From Sphingomonas sp. LHG3406-1 (GTDB taxonomy: Bacteria; Pseudomonadota; Alphaproteobacteria; Sphingomonadales; Sphingomonadaceae), in contig NZ_CP069128.1 in assembly GCF_029637485.1 (NCBI RefSeq), positions 496,001 to 560,000 on the forward strand: DNA of 64,000 nt, read 5' to 3'. The position numbers and the translations under genes were made by a program. Shown piece after piece: positions 38,040 to 49,028 of this stretch (positions within the stretch are counted from its first letter, which is position 1; every line of letters begins with the position of its first letter). The notes beneath the pieces were generated by a model. That model did not search any database. It had not been told where the DNA came from and saw only the letters and a list, made by a program, of their open reading frames with translations.

Positions 38040-39170
38040 TTAGCCCAGCATGTCCCCAAGCCTCTGCCAAAGCCCCACCTGCGTGAGATCGTTGACCGTC
38101 GCCACCAGCATCAGGGTCATGAGGGCGGCAAGCCCGCCGCGAAACAGCCACTCCTGCGCCTGGGCTCCAAGCGGACGGCGGCGTGCTGCCTCCACCGCGT
38201 AAAGCGCCAGATGTCCCCCGTCGAGCATGGGGACTGGCAGCAAATTGATGAACCCGAGGTTTATCGAGAAGAAGGCGAGCAATTGCACGAACTCGAACCA
38301 GCCGATGCTGGCGACCTGCCCGGCGACCTGCGCCATCTTGATCGGCCCGCCAAGCTCCTCGATCGGGCGGCGGCCGGTGATGATCTGCCACAGGCCGAGC
38401 GCGGTTTTCTCGATGGTCGCGGCGGTGATGCGGACGGCCTCGGGAAGGAGTTCAGCGGCGGGCACGGGTTCGAACACCCGGTTCGTGGTGGCGATCCCCA
38501 GCCGACCGATCCGGTAGGTCTGTCCGAAGCGGTCGCTCTCCGTCACCGTCGCGAGGCGGGTGGGAACGGCAAAGCGCCTGCCCTCGCGCTCGACGACGAG
38601 GACGATCTCCTCACCGGGGCGAAGGCGGCTGTAATCGGCAAGATCGTCGAACCGGTCGACCGTGCGGCCGTCGACGGCGACGATCCGGTCGTTCTCGATC
38701 AGCCCGGCAGAAGCGGCGGGCGAGCCCGCGAGCACGCCGCCGACCACCGCCGGAGTCCTCGGCGCGCCGTTCCAGGCGAGAAAGGCGGCGAAGATGAGGA
38801 TTGCGAGGAGGAAATTGGCGATCGGGCCGGCCGCGACGACGAGAGCCCGCTGCCAGACGGGCTTCGCATGAAAGCTCTTCGCGCGCAGCTCGGGCGAGAG
38901 CTTGTCGAGCCCCTGCCCCATGCTGGCCGGGTCCATGTCGCCGGTGAAGCGGACGTAGCCGCCGAGCGGAAGCCAGCCGACCTTCCAGCGCGTGCCGCGC
39001 TTGTCGGTCCAGCCGGCGACTTCGCGGCCGAAGCCGATCGAGAAGGTCTCGGCACCCACCCCGAACCAGCGGCCGACCAGATAGTGACCCAATTCATGGA
39101 AGAAGACGAGCGGCCCGATCGCTGCCAGGAAAGCCAGCAGGATGAACCAGATCGGCGGTGTCTCGAGCAT
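38040..39170 (-). CDS. rseP: RseP-type site-2 protease
   Basis: Intramembrane zinc metalloprotease. 376 residues; H25-E26-x2-H29 in FFHELGHYL, a single PDZ domain (about 120-205, with GSPAASAGLIENDRIVAVDG) and the third zinc ligand region INLLPVPMLDGGH near the C-terminus. In relatives it cuts anti-sigma factors and signal peptides. It sits between dxr and bamA; a 117-base gap to bamA could hold a second promoter. Confidence 0.94.
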   Translation of the reverse strand: MLETPPIWFILLAFLAAIGPLVFFHELGHYLVGRWFGVGAETFSIGFGREVAGWTDKRGTRWKVGWLPLGGYVRFTGDMDPASMGQGLDKLSPELRAKSFHAKPVWQRALVVAAGPIANFLLAILIFAAFLAWNGAPRTPAVVGGVLAGSPAASAGLIENDRIVAVDGRTVDRFDDLADYSRLRPGEEIVLVVEREGRRFAVPTRLATVTESDRFGQTYRIGRLGIATTNRVFEPVPAAELLPEAVRITAATIEKTALGLWQIITGRRPIEELGGPIKMAQVAGQVASIGWFEFVQLLAFFSINLGFINLLPVPMLDGGHLALYAVEAARRRPLGAQAQEWLFRGGLAALMTLMLVATVNDLTQVGLWQRLGDMLG

Positions 39171-40324
39171 CAGGCGGAAAGCTTCGCCAGGCGCTCGCGA
39201 GCGATCGCGCGGACCTCGGAATCGAGCGCCAGCACGTCAGGGATGGAAGAGGGCAGTGGCCGGTCCATGGCGTCGAGCATGGCTTCTACCAGAGCGGCGA
39301 TGGCAGGAAAGCTGATTTGCGATGCACGGAAGGCTTCGACGGCTATCTCGTTCGCGGCGTTCAGCGTCAGCGGTGCCGCACCGCCCCGCTTCAGGGCCTC
39401 GCGTGCGAGGCGCAGCGCCGGGAAACGCACCGGATCGGGGGCTTCGAAGTCGAGCCGGGCCACTTCGATCAGGTCGAGCCGGCGTGCCTGCGTCGCCATC
39501 CGCCTGGGCCAGGCCAAGATATGGCCGATCGGCACCCGCATGTCGGGGCTCCCGAGCTGGGCGAGCATGGAGCCGTCGGCATATTCGACCAGGCTGTGGA
39601 TCACCGACTGGCGGTGGACGATGATGTCGATGCGGCTTTCCGGCAACCCGAAGAGATGATGGGCTTCGATCAGCTCGAGGCCCTTGTTCATCATGGTCGC
39701 GCTGTCGACGCTGATCTTGGCGCCCATCGACCAATTGGGATGCGCGACCGCCTCGGCCGGGGTGACTCCGGCCATCTCGTCGAGCGTGAAGGCACGGAAC
39801 GGACCGCCGCTGGCGGTCAGGATCAATCGTGCGACCTTGTCGCAATCCTGGCCCGCAAGGCATTGGAAGATAGCGTTATGTTCGCTGTCGATCGGAAGCA
39901 AGGTAGCGCCCGTGCGCTGGGCTTCCTCGATCATCAGGGCGCCTGCGGAGACGAGCGCTTCCTTGTTGGCGAGGCCGATCGTCCGGCCGGCGCGGACTGC
40001 GGCCATGACCGGTGCCAGCCCGGCGGTGCCGACGATGGCAGCGATGACGAGGTCGGCCGACACGGCCGCTTCGGCGAGCGCGGACTCTCCGGCAGCGGCC
40101 TGGATGTTGGTGCCGGACAAGGCTTCGCGCAGCATCTCCAGCCGGCTTTCGTCGGCGATGACGGCCAGACGGGCGCGGGTGCGGCGGGCGATGCCGGCAA
40201 GCTCGGCGACATTGCTGGCCGCGGTGACGGCAGCGACCTCGAACTGCTCCGGCGCGGCTTCGACCAGGTCGAGGGTCGAGGTGCCGATCGAACCGGTCGC
40301 GCCAAGGATGGCGATGCGCTTCAT
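39170..40324 (-). CDS. dxr: 1-deoxy-D-xylulose 5-phosphate reductoisomerase
   Basis: Second step of the MEP isoprenoid pathway, NADPH-dependent. 384 residues: GATGSIGTSTLDLV, ANKEALVSAGALM, LPIDSEHNAIFQ, LTASGGPFR and SVDSATMMNKGLELIEA are all family hallmarks. The start follows cdsA as TGATG and the stop overlaps rseP in the same way, so three membrane-lipid genes are read as one block. Confidence 0.96.
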   Translation of the reverse strand: MKRIAILGATGSIGTSTLDLVEAAPEQFEVAAVTAASNVAELAGIARRTRARLAVIADESRLEMLREALSGTNIQAAAGESALAEAAVSADLVIAAIVGTAGLAPVMAAVRAGRTIGLANKEALVSAGALMIEEAQRTGATLLPIDSEHNAIFQCLAGQDCDKVARLILTASGGPFRAFTLDEMAGVTPAEAVAHPNWSMGAKISVDSATMMNKGLELIEAHHLFGLPESRIDIIVHRQSVIHSLVEYADGSMLAQLGSPDMRVPIGHILAWPRRMATQARRLDLIEVARLDFEAPDPVRFPALRLAREALKRGGAAPLTLNAANEIAVEAFRASQISFPAIAALVEAMLDAMDRPLPSSIPDVLALDSEVRAIARERLAKLSA

Positions 40325-40971
40325 CAGCCGAGGCCCGCCATGACCCCAGCGGCCGTCAGCACCGCCACCGGCACCAGCCCGTCGAGCCGGTCGAACACGC
40401 CGCCATGGCCAGGCAGGATCCGCCCGCTGTCCTTGACTCCGGCCTGACGCTTCATCCAGCTTTCGAACAGGTCGCCAAGCGCGGCCGCGAAGGCGAAGAA
40501 TGGCGCAAGCATGAGCCAGACCCAGTGCAGCCCCTGGTTGGCCGCCCAGATGCCGCCCAGCAACGTTGCGGCCACCAGCCCGCCGACTAGTCCCGAGATG
40601 GTCTTGTTCGGGCTGATCGTCGGAGCCAGCTTGGGGCCACCAAAGGTCCGTCCCGTAAAGAAGGCGCCGATGTCGGCGCTCCAGGTGACGATGAAGGTCC
40701 ACAGCACCAGTTCGAAACCCTGGCTGCCGGCAGGCTCCCCTCCCCGCTCGCGCACCCAGAGCAGGGACAGGGCAGGAAGAAGGGCGAAGAAGAAGCCAGC
40801 GACGTGCCACTGGATGCCCCAGCCACGCACCATCTTCGCCCATTCATAGTAGATGGCCGTGGCGGCGACCGCGACGAGGATGGCGAAGGCGGTGCCTCCA
40901 AACCATTCGGCGGTGAGCGCCGTCAGGATCATCAGCACACCGGTGACGGTGCGCAAGGCGATTTCGCTCAT
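40324..40971 (-). CDS. cdsA: Phosphatidate cytidylyltransferase
   Basis: Makes CDP-diacylglycerol, the precursor used by PssA. 215 residues with several membrane helices and the signature around SPNKTISGLVGG and LGDLFESWMKRQAGVKDSGR followed by ILPGHGGVFDRLDG. The start MSEIALRTVTG matches relatives; the 4-nt overlap with uppS supports it. Slightly shorter than the E. coli enzyme (285), as is common in alphaproteobacteria. Confidence 0.94.
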   Translation of the reverse strand: MSEIALRTVTGVLMILTALTAEWFGGTAFAILVAVAATAIYYEWAKMVRGWGIQWHVAGFFFALLPALSLLWVRERGGEPAGSQGFELVLWTFIVTWSADIGAFFTGRTFGGPKLAPTISPNKTISGLVGGLVAATLLGGIWAANQGLHWVWLMLAPFFAFAAALGDLFESWMKRQAGVKDSGRILPGHGGVFDRLDGLVPVAVLTAAGVMAGLG

Positions 40972-41723
40972 CGACCGCCGAACCGCCGCTGCCGCCGGGC
41001 AAATTCGCCCAGTGCCGCGCTGAAGGCCGCCTCGTCGAAGTCGGGCCACAGCGTGTCGGTGAAGTGCAATTCGGCATAGGCCGCCTGCCACAGCAGGAAG
41101 TTGGACAGGCGAACCTCCCCGGAGGTGCGGATCAGAAGATCGAGCGGCGGCAGGTCGCGCGTGTGAAGCAAGCCTTCGAGCGCGCCGATGTCGATGCTGT
41201 CGGCTTCGATCTCTCCTGCGGCCGCCCGTCGGGCCAGCTCGCGGGCGGCCCCGGCCAGTTCGGCCTGGCTGCCGTAGTTGAGCGCCACGACCAGGGTCAG
41301 CCGGTCGTTGCCGGCGGTCTCCGCGACAGCCTGCTGCAGGCGATCGTAGAGCTCGTTGCCGAAGGCCGCGGGCTCGCCGATCAGCCTCAGGCGGACCTTT
41401 TCCTTCTGCAGCGTGCCGAGTTCGCGCTCCAGATAGAAGCGCATCAGTCCCTTGAGATCGCTGACCTCGTCTTCGGACCGGCGCCAGTTCTCGCTTGAGA
41501 AGGCGTAGAGGGTGAGGACCTCGACCCCGGCATCGACCGCCGCCTGCATGGTGCGGCGAACCGCCTCGGCGCCGGCGCGATGACCGGCGACCCGTGGAAG
41601 GCTGCGCCTGGACGCCCAGCGTCCGTTGCCGTCCATGATGATGGCGACATGGCGCGGGATGGCGCCTTGTCCTTCGACGACGCGCTCCTCGCTCTGGTCA
41701 GGGCGAACAACAGGTTCGGTCAT
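40968..41723 (-). CDS. uppS: Undecaprenyl diphosphate synthase
   Basis: Cis-prenyltransferase that makes the C55 carrier for peptidoglycan. 251 residues with the catalytic D31 in IIMDGNGRWA, TLYAFSSENWRR, and the closing LIRTSGEVRLSNFLLWQAAY and ELHFTDTLWPDF. I choose the ATG giving MTEPVVRPDQ, preceded by GAGGTGAGGG; nine more codons upstream are open but unsupported. Confidence 0.95.
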   Translation of the reverse strand: MTEPVVRPDQSEERVVEGQGAIPRHVAIIMDGNGRWASRRSLPRVAGHRAGAEAVRRTMQAAVDAGVEVLTLYAFSSENWRRSEDEVSDLKGLMRFYLERELGTLQKEKVRLRLIGEPAAFGNELYDRLQQAVAETAGNDRLTLVVALNYGSQAELAGAARELARRAAAGEIEADSIDIGALEGLLHTRDLPPLDLLIRTSGEVRLSNFLLWQAAYAELHFTDTLWPDFDEAAFSAALGEFARRQRRFGGR

Positions 41724-41780
41724 GCCCTCACCTCGTTCGTGCCGAGCCAAGTCGAAGCACGTCTTGAGCCTGGCGGGAGC

Positions 41781-42338
41781 TCACTTGCCGAGGATTTCCT
41801 TCTCCTTGGCCGCGGCCGTCGCATCAATCTCCTTGATCGTGTCGTCGGTCAGCTTCTGCACTTCGGTCTCAAACCGCTTGCGCTCGTCCTCGCTGATCTC
41901 GTTCTTTTTCTCGTCCTGCTTGAGCCCGTCCATGCCGTCGCGGCGGACGTTGCGCACGGCGATTCGGGCCTTTTCGGCATATTGGCCGGCGAGCTTGGCA
42001 AGCTCCTTGCGGCGCTCCTCCGTCAGTTCGGGGATCGGCAATCGGATGACCTGCCCGTCGGTGATCGGGTTGATTCCGAGCCCGGCATTGCGGATCGCCT
42101 TCTCGACGGCGCTCAGGTTGGAGCGGTCCCACACCTGAACGCTGAGCAGCCGCGGCTCCGGCACGGAGACGGTCGCGACCTGGTTGATCGGCATGTTGGC
42201 GCCGTAGACGTCGACGTTGATCGTATCGAGCAAGGCCGTCGATGCGCGGCCGGTGCGAAGCCCGCCGAGGTCGTGCTTGAGCGCTTCCACCGCGCCGTGC
42301 ATGCGGCGAGCGAGATCGGCCTTGTCATAGGCTGGCAT
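41781..42338 (-). CDS. frr: Ribosome recycling factor
   Basis: Splits post-termination ribosomes together with EF-G. 185 residues, all typical: [58 protein letters not shown] and the C-terminal helix. Three bases separate it from pyrH. Confidence 0.97.
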   Translation of the reverse strand: MPAYDKADLARRMHGAVEALKHDLGGLRTGRASTALLDTINVDVYGANMPINQVATVSVPEPRLLSVQVWDRSNLSAVEKAIRNAGLGINPITDGQVIRLPIPELTEERRKELAKLAGQYAEKARIAVRNVRRDGMDGLKQDEKKNEISEDERKRFETEVQKLTDDTIKEIDATAAAKEKEILGK

Positions 42339-42341
42339 AAG

Positions 42342-43067
42342 TCAGTTTCCCTCCTGGTCCTGAACGATCGTTGCAACGCCTTCCCCGGCCAGCACCTTGG
42401 CGAGATTGCCGGGCTGGCGGATGTTGAAGACGACGATCGGAATATCGTTGTCGCGGCACAGCGCGACCGCGGCCGCGTCCATGATCTTGAGGTCTTCGGC
42501 GAGCACCCGGTCGAAGCCGATGGTGTCGAAGCGCTTGGCGTCGGCGACCTTCTTGGGGTCGGCCGAATAGACGCCATCGACGCTGGTGCCCTTGAACAGC
42601 GCATTGCACTTCATCTCGGCAGCACGGAGCGCCGCACCCGTGTCGGTGGTGAAATAGGGCGAGCCGACGCCGGCCGCGAAGATGACGACGCGGCCCTTGG
42701 CAAGGTGGCGCTCGGCACGGCGGCGGATCACCGGCTCGCACACCTGGTCCATCTTGATCGCGCTCTGAACCCGCGTGTCGACGCCGAGCTGCTCGAGCGC
42801 ATTCTGCATGGCGAGCGCGTTCATCACGGTCGCGAGCATGCCCATGTAATCGGCCTGGGCGCGGTCCATGCCCTTGGCTGCCCCGGCCATGCCGCGGAAG
42901 ATGTTGCCGCCGCCGATGACGAGGCAAAGCTCGAAGCCGGCTTCCTTGGCGGCCTTCACCTCGGCAGCCATGGCGGCGACCGTGTCGGGATCGATCCCGA
43001 ACTGTCCAGGCCCCATCAACGCCTCGCCCGACAGCTTCAGGAGGATGCGGTTGAAGCGGCGGGGCAT
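42342..43067 (-). CDS. pyrH: Uridylate kinase
   Basis: Phosphorylates UMP to UDP; hexameric bacterial type. 241 residues: [59 protein letters not shown] and [13 protein letters not shown]. Start ATG giving MPRRFNRIL fits the family. A palindromic repeat doublet lies in the gap between tsf and this gene. Confidence 0.96.
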   Translation of the reverse strand: MPRRFNRILLKLSGEALMGPGQFGIDPDTVAAMAAEVKAAKEAGFELCLVIGGGNIFRGMAGAAKGMDRAQADYMGMLATVMNALAMQNALEQLGVDTRVQSAIKMDQVCEPVIRRRAERHLAKGRVVIFAAGVGSPYFTTDTGAALRAAEMKCNALFKGTSVDGVYSADPKKVADAKRFDTIGFDRVLAEDLKIMDAAAVALCRDNDIPIVVFNIRQPGNLAKVLAGEGVATIVQDQEGN

Positions 43068-43137
43068 GGGGCGTTCGGTCTCCAGCAAGCGAAACGGGGC
43101 GGAGGCGCTTCTATGCAGCCCCCGCCCCGTTGGGAAG

Positions 43138-43223
43138 TCTCTTCCTCCCTTCCCGCTTGCGGGAGGGGTCGGAGGAGAGTCTGTCAAGACAAGCCTTCCC
43201 CTCCCGCGAGCGGGAGGGGAAGG
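43138..43223. repeat. REP-like palindrome doublet between tsf and pyrH
   Basis: Two GC-rich hairpins in tandem: TCCCGCTTGCGGGA with a GGGGTCGGAGG tail, then CCTTCCCC plus TCCCGCGAGCGGGA with GGGGAAGG. The same two units, in the same order, occur on the other side of tsf (44174-44301). The pair structure resembles REPIN elements. No transposase is nearby. Confidence 0.7.
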
Positions 43224-43225
43224 AC

Positions 43226-44158
43226 TTACGCCACGCCGGCGGCGGCGGCGACTTCGGCGGCAAAGTCGCTCTGCTGCTTCTCGATACCCTCGCCGAGCTG
43301 GAAGCGGACGAAGTCCTTGACCGCAACCGAGCCGCCCGCCGCCTTAGCTTCCGCCGCGACGAAGTCCTGGACCGGGGTCTTGCCGTCGAACACCACCGCC
43401 TGGCTGAGCAGGGCGCTTTCCTTGCGGAACTTGTCGACCGGACCCTTGAGGATCTTCTCGGCGATGTCGGCCGGCTTGCCGGCGATCTTGTCGGCATTCT
43501 TCTCGCGGGCGATGGCCGCCTCGCGCTCGATGATCGCCGGATCAATGGCGTCGCCGGTCAGTGCCAGCGGCGCAGCCGCGGCGATGTGCATGGCGAGCTG
43601 CTTGCCGATGGCTTCCAGCTTGTCGGCCGGCGCATCGCCCTCGAGCGCGACCAGCACGCCGATCTTGCCCATGCCCGGAGCGGCGGCATTGTGGACGTAG
43701 CTGACGACCGCGCCCTGGCCGACGCTCAGGCTCTTCGCACGGCGCAGGTTCTGGTTCTCGCCGATGGTCGCGATATTCTCGGTGAGGGCTTCCTCGACCG
43801 ACTTGCCGTTCGGCATGGCGGCCTTCTTCAGCGCCTCGACATCATCACCAGTGGTGAGCGCGAGATTGGTGACGTCGCGGACGAAGCCCTGGAACTGCTC
43901 GTTCTTGGCGACGAAGTCGGTTTCCGAGTTGACCTCGACGACCACGCCCTTCGTGCCCTGGACGGCGACTCCGACCAGGCCCTCGGCGGCGGTACGGCCG
44001 GCCTTCTTGCCCGCCGAAGCCAGGCCCTTGGCGCGCAGCCAGTCGATCGACGCTTCGATGTCGCCGTTGTTCTCGGCAAGCGCCTTCTTGCAGTCCATCA
44101 TGCCGGCGCCCGAGCGCTCGCGCAGTTCCTTGACCAGTGCGGCCGTGATCTCAGCCAT
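43226..44158 (-). CDS. tsf: Translation elongation factor Ts
   Basis: Nucleotide exchange factor for EF-Tu. 310 residues: [20 protein letters not shown] with MDCKKALAE following, [30 protein letters not shown] and the closing [19 protein letters not shown] stands eight bases before the ATG. REP-like doublets flank the gene on both sides within the operon. Confidence 0.97.
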   Translation of the reverse strand: MAEITAALVKELRERSGAGMMDCKKALAENNGDIEASIDWLRAKGLASAGKKAGRTAAEGLVGVAVQGTKGVVVEVNSETDFVAKNEQFQGFVRDVTNLALTTGDDVEALKKAAMPNGKSVEEALTENIATIGENQNLRRAKSLSVGQGAVVSYVHNAAAPGMGKIGVLVALEGDAPADKLEAIGKQLAMHIAAAAPLALTGDAIDPAIIEREAAIAREKNADKIAGKPADIAEKILKGPVDKFRKESALLSQAVVFDGKTPVQDFVAAEAKAAGGSVAVKDFVRFQLGEGIEKQQSDFAAEVAAAAGVA

Positions 44159-44173
44159 GTATCTTGTCCTTGC

Positions 44174-44301
44174 TTCTCCCCTCCCGCTTGCGGGAGGGGC
44201 CGGGGGAGGGAGTGTATGAGCAGAGGAGAGCGTCACCGCGGTGACAGGCCCTCCCCTTCGGCGCTTCGCGCCTCTTCCCCTCCCGCGAGCGGGAGGGGAA
44301 A
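44174..44301. repeat. REP-like palindrome doublet between rpsB and tsf
   Basis: CCCTCCCGCTTGCGGGAGGG with a GCCGGGGGAGGG tail (44174-44211) and CCCCTCCCGCGAGCGGGAGG (44276-44296), with 60-odd bases between. Same family as the doublet at 43138-43223. In this spot it fills the whole rpsB-tsf gap and may affect mRNA stability of the operon. Confidence 0.7.
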
Positions 44302-44308
44302 ATCGAGC

Positions 44309-45064
<756 letters not shown>

Positions 45065-45107
45065 AGGGATATCTCCTTCCGGTTGATCCTCTGGGAGGCG
45101 GGAACGA

Positions 45108-45125
45108 GCGCTTCCGTAGAAGCGC
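45108..45125 (-). promoter_or_regulatory. Hairpin in the rpsB leader
   Basis: GCGCTTC-TACG-GAAGCGC on the minus strand: a perfect 7-bp stem with a stable UNCG-type tetraloop, between tRNA-Met and rpsB. It could be part of an S2 autoregulatory leader, but no known S2 motif can be claimed. Confidence 0.4.
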
Positions 45126-45182
45126 CGCACCGGGCTATGATGCCTCCCATGCGGGTTTGTCGCCGCGTCGGGCGCCCGGAAA

Positions 45183-45259
45183 TGGTAGCGGAGGAGGGAC
45201 TTGAACCCCCGACACGCGGATTATGATTCCGCTGCTCTAACCAGCTGAGCTACTCCGCC
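45183..45259 (-). tRNA. tRNA-Met (CAT), elongator type
   Basis: 77-nt cloverleaf including encoded CCA. Acceptor GGCGGAG/CTCCGCT (one G-U), D-arm AGCTCAGCTGGTTAGAGC, anticodon loop ATCATAA inside GCGGA/TCCGC, T-arm GGGGG-TTCAAGT-CCCTC. The body resembles elongator tRNA-Met, not initiator (no CGC start, G-C run absent from the anticodon stem) or tRNA-Ile2. Confidence 0.95.
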
Positions 45260-45377
45260 CCATGACAAGGGCGCCTTGACGGCGGGCGGGCCTATACGCG
45301 CCAGGTCGGACAGGGTCAACGCCAAGGAACCGCTTCTTCGGCACTTGTGTTTGGCTGGACGAAGGAGACCAACCAAG

Positions 45378-45797
45378 ATGGACCCGCTGACCCCGCTGGA
45401 TACCCTGTGCCGCATCATCCTGCGAGCGCGGGAATATGAAGCGCAGACGCCGAGCGACTATGACGAGGGCGAAGGCGCCGACAATGTCGACGATGACGAC
45501 GAGGGTGCGCTGAGCGTCCTCGACGACGACCTCAACGACGGGGTCGAGGAAGAGCTTCGCGCGGCGATCGACGACCTTGCCGAAGACCAGCAGGCCGAGC
45601 TGCTCGCCTTCTGCTGGGTCGGCCAGGGCACCTACGAAGCCGCCGACTGGGACGAGGCGATCGCGGAGGCCAATGACGAGGTGGCGGCCGGCGGCGTGGT
45701 CGACCAGTTCCTCGAAATGCCGATGCTGGCGAGCGTGCTGGAGGCCGGCATGGCCGCGTTCGAGCTCAGCTGCGACGGGGTTGGCGACCTCAGCTAA
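45378..45797 (+). CDS. Acidic hypothetical protein, DUF3775-like
   Basis: A 139-residue cytoplasmic protein with a very acidic middle (YDEGEGADNVDDDDEGALSV) followed by two helical segments (LRAAIDDLAEDQQAELLAFC, then VDQFLEMPMLASVLEAGMAA). The start LTPLDTLCRIILRAREYEAQ resembles DUF3775 proteins. Function unknown. GGAG stands about ten bases before the ATG. It is convergent with the next gene (4-nt overlap). Confidence 0.7.
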   Translation: MDPLTPLDTLCRIILRAREYEAQTPSDYDEGEGADNVDDDDEGALSVLDDDLNDGVEEELRAAIDDLAEDQQAELLAFCWVGQGTYEAADWDEAIAEANDEVAAGGVVDQFLEMPMLASVLEAGMAAFELSCDGVGDLS

Positions 45798-46297
45798 GCG
45801 CGAAAGCTCCACCGGCCGAGGCGTTCCCAGGGGCCGCCGAGGTAACGGTGGAGCTCCAGCGCGGCGATCCTCAGCGGGCGCGGGCGGAAGTCCGCTTCGA
45901 GGTCGCGGAGCAGCGCTTTCGCAGCCGCAGGCTCGGCCTTGTTCATGATGGTGACGTGAGGACGCCAGCCCTGCCCGTCCTGCGCCGACAGCGAACCGTG
46001 GAAATGGTCGGCGACCTCGCGGCGCACGGCTTCGAGTTCGTCCGAGACGATGCGGTAGGCCACGCCCCGCCCGAGGTTCATCAGCCCCGCGACCGTGGCG
46101 CGCGGCGGCGGCCGGCGGGCAAGTTCGGACAGGAGGCGGGAAGCCTCGTGCTCGGCCGAGGGCGGAAGCGCGTGGAACATGGTGAGGTGCGCCGACAGCT
46201 GGTTGCGCTCCGGCGGGAAATAGGCACGGCGCTGGCCGTCGAGCCAGGCGAAATCCTCCGGGCCGAGGCCGGCGGTGACAATCAGCGCGCCGCTCAC
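45794..46297 (-). CDS. 2H phosphoesterase (2'-5' RNA ligase-like)
   Basis: 167 residues with the two HxT motifs of the 2H superfamily, HLTMFHALP (about residue 40) and HVTIMNK (about 120). Family members act on cyclic or 2'-5' phosphodiesters in RNA. It starts with GTG six bases after AAGGAG. Substrate unknown. Possibly an operon with the PRC-barrel gene upstream (25-base gap). Confidence 0.8.
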   Translation of the reverse strand: MSGALIVTAGLGPEDFAWLDGQRRAYFPPERNQLSAHLTMFHALPPSAEHEASRLLSELARRPPPRATVAGLMNLGRGVAYRIVSDELEAVRREVADHFHGSLSAQDGQGWRPHVTIMNKAEPAAAKALLRDLEADFRPRPLRIAALELHRYLGGPWERLGRWSFRA

Positions 46298-46322
46298 CGC
46301 GGCTCCTTCCCGGGCAGGTCGC

Positions 46323-46889
46323 TCACGCCCCGGGCCAATTGTCTTTCTGGAGTTCGGGCAGGGACCTGAAGCCCGCTTCGTCGAGATCGGTCGCCACCGC
46401 GCCTTCGTGCACGCCGGCGAAGCGCCAGTCCACCCGGCGGAAGGTCTCGCCAACCCCCGCCACGCCGCCCTGTGCGACGACGAGATAGCGAAGCTGGCCG
46501 CCCTTGCAGCTGAGCATGGCATCGACCGTGGTCCCGAGCGCCTCGCCGTCGCGTCCGGTGAGGCGCGATGCGGTGAGGCTGGAGGCCGGGAAGAGGTCCT
46601 CGCCCGGCGCCGCCGCACTCGCCTCGGCGGCCTTGCTGGCGCCCTCCTCCAGCTTCGCCTGCCGCCCCAGCCAGCGATAGACGCCGAACAGGTTGAGCAG
46701 CGTCATGACGGCATTGGTCCACATCAAAGCGGGCTGGTCGGTCAGAAAACCGGTGGTGAACCAGGCGATCGAACCGATCGTGAAAATGATGAAGCCGATG
46801 CCGGTGATCCGGCTGCCGAGATTCGATGCAGTGAAGCAGGCGGCGATGATGGTCGCGGCGGTCGCGACCCAGGAGGCAAGTTGATCCAT
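46323..46889 (-). CDS. Membrane protein with PRC-barrel-like C-terminus
   Basis: 188 residues. Two to three membrane helices in the first 75 residues (VATAATIIAACFTASNL, GIGFIIFTIGSIAWFTTGFL, ALMWTNAVMTLLNLFGVYRW), then a linker and a C-terminal domain (SSLTASRLTGRDGEALGTTV, VDWRFAGVHEGAVATDLD) that looks like a PRC barrel. PRC barrels often bind RNA or partner proteins. Role unknown. Confidence 0.7.
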   Translation of the reverse strand: MDQLASWVATAATIIAACFTASNLGSRITGIGFIIFTIGSIAWFTTGFLTDQPALMWTNAVMTLLNLFGVYRWLGRQAKLEEGASKAAEASAAAPGEDLFPASSLTASRLTGRDGEALGTTVDAMLSCKGGQLRYLVVAQGGVAGVGETFRRVDWRFAGVHEGAVATDLDEAGFRSLPELQKDNWPGA

Positions 46890-46951
46890 GCAGGTGCAAT
46901 GCGTGGGGCTGGCGCTAGTTCATCATCCCTTCCGCCAGAGGGAGGGACGGA

Positions 46952-48907
46952 TCAGATCTCGACCTGGCTGCCGAGCTCGACCACCCGGTTGGGGGGCAGC
47001 TTGAAGAATTCCATCGCGCTTTCCGAATTGCGCAGCATCCAGGCGAACAGCCGCTCCCGCCAGTTGGCCATGCCGGGCCGGTTGGTGGTGGAGATAAGCG
47101 TCTGCCGGGCAAGGAAGAAACTGGTATCCATCATCCGGCAGGCCGGACCGCAATTCTGCAGCTTGCCGAGTTCGGCCGGCACATTGAGCTCCTCCATGAA
47201 GCCATAGCGGAGGATCACGCGGAAGAAGCCGTTGGTATAATCCTGCGTCTCCATTCGACGCTCGGCGCGGACGTAGGGGACATCCTCAATCCGGACGGTC
47301 AGCAGCATCACCCGCTCGTGGAGCACCTTGTTGTGCTTGAGGTTGTGGAGCAGCGCGTGGGGCACGCCCTTGGCGCTGGAGGTCATGAAGACGGCGGTGC
47401 CGGGAACGCGGGTGGCGCTTCCGGCGGCGCTCTTGACGAACACCTCCATCGGCAGGCTCGCCTCCGCCATCCGATCCATCATCAGCTTGCGGCCCTTGGC
47501 CCAGGTGGTGAGCAGGGTGAAGCCGACCACGCCGACGACGAGCGGCACCCAGCCGCCGTCCGGAACCTTCATCAGATTGGCGCCGAAATAAAGGATGTCG
47601 ACGAGCAGGAAGAGCGCGAGCAGCGGTACCGCCTTCCAGGCCGGCCATTTCCACAGGGTGAAGAACACGACCGCGAGCAGCAGGGTGTCAATGAACATCG
47701 CGCCGGTGACGGCGATGCCATAGGCGGCCGCGAGGTTGGACGAACTGCCGAAGCTCACCACGAGGAGGATCACGGCGACCATGAGCGCCCAGTTGATCAT
47801 CGGGATGTAGATCTGGCCCTTGGCGCTCTCGCTGGTCTGAAGGATTCGCAACCGCGGAATGAAGCCGAGCTGGATCGCCTGCTGGGTGACCGAGAAGGCG
47901 CCGGTGATCACCGCCTGGCTGGCGATCACGGTCGCGCAAGTCGCGAGCAGCACCAGCGGCAGCCTCAAGGCTTCCGGGGCGAGGAAGAAGAAGGGGTTCT
48001 TGACCAGCTCGCGCGCCTGTTCGGGCGTCTGCTGGAGCAGCATCGCGCCCTGGCCGAGGTAGTTGAGCAGCAGCGCGACGATGACGAACATCCAGGCGAA
48101 GCGAATCGGCCGGCGACCGAAGTGGCCCATGTCGGCGTAAAGCGCCTCGGCGCCGGTGACCGCCAGAACGACGGAACCCATGGCGATGAAGGCGGGAAGC
48201 GGCTCGGCATAATAGAAGGCCAGCGCATTCACCGGGTTCAGCATTTGCAGCAGAAGCCCCGGAGAGGTGACGAGGTGGCTTGCGCCGAGCACCGCCAGGG
48301 TCGCGAAGTAGAACAGCATGACCGGGCCGAACAGGTTGCCGACCTTGGCCGTGCCGCGGCTCTGGATCATGAACAGGCCGACCAGGATGCCGATGCAGAT
48401 CGGCAGCACGTAGGGCTGAAAGGCGCTGTTGACCGTGGTCAGCCCTTCCACCGCCGACAGGACCGAGATGGCGGGCGTGATCATGCTGTCGCCGTAGAAG
48501 AGCGCGGTCGCGAACACGCCGAGCATGACGATCCCCGCGGTCCAGCGCCGGGTGGTGCCGGTCGAGCGGTTGATCAGCGCCAGCAGCGCCAGGCTGCCGC
48601 CCTCCCCCTTGTTGTCGGCGCGCATGATGATGGTGACGTATTTCAGCGTCACGATGATCATCATCGACCAGAAGATCAGGCTGAGCACGCCGTAGATGTG
48701 GAGCCGGTCGGGCTCGAGCGTGTGGTGGCCGGCGAAGGTCTCGCGGAAGGCATAGATGGGCGAGGTGCCGATGTCGCCGAACACGACTCCGGCGGCGCCG
48801 ACCATGAGCTTGGCCAGCGAGCCCTGGGCCTGGTGGCCGTGACTGTTGCTGTCCTCGGTCACCGCCGGGTTGGCGGGCTGGGCAGCGCCTTCAGCGGTGA
48901 CGTTCAT
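46952..48907 (-). CDS. kup: KUP-type potassium uptake protein
   Basis: 651-residue inner-membrane K+/H+ symporter. Signature at the N-terminus: [20 protein letters not shown], then [20 protein letters not shown] and [13 protein letters not shown]. Twelve predicted helices and a C-terminal cytoplasmic domain. Divergent from ald with 121 bases between them. Confidence 0.95.
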   Translation of the reverse strand: MNVTAEGAAQPANPAVTEDSNSHGHQAQGSLAKLMVGAAGVVFGDIGTSPIYAFRETFAGHHTLEPDRLHIYGVLSLIFWSMMIIVTLKYVTIIMRADNKGEGGSLALLALINRSTGTTRRWTAGIVMLGVFATALFYGDSMITPAISVLSAVEGLTTVNSAFQPYVLPICIGILVGLFMIQSRGTAKVGNLFGPVMLFYFATLAVLGASHLVTSPGLLLQMLNPVNALAFYYAEPLPAFIAMGSVVLAVTGAEALYADMGHFGRRPIRFAWMFVIVALLLNYLGQGAMLLQQTPEQARELVKNPFFFLAPEALRLPLVLLATCATVIASQAVITGAFSVTQQAIQLGFIPRLRILQTSESAKGQIYIPMINWALMVAVILLVVSFGSSSNLAAAYGIAVTGAMFIDTLLLAVVFFTLWKWPAWKAVPLLALFLLVDILYFGANLMKVPDGGWVPLVVGVVGFTLLTTWAKGRKLMMDRMAEASLPMEVFVKSAAGSATRVPGTAVFMTSSAKGVPHALLHNLKHNKVLHERVMLLTVRIEDVPYVRAERRMETQDYTNGFFRVILRYGFMEELNVPAELGKLQNCGPACRMMDTSFFLARQTLISTTNRPGMANWRERLFAWMLRNSESAMEFFKLPPNRVVELGSQVEI

Positions 48908-49028
48908 CGGGCGCGCGCCCTAGCAGCGACCTCGACTGCCCGCAATCGCTGGCACATTGCGATCTTCCCGGTCTATAGGCGCGCGCGACACTCACTTGCT
49001 CACCCCCATCGAGAAAGCGACACTTCCC

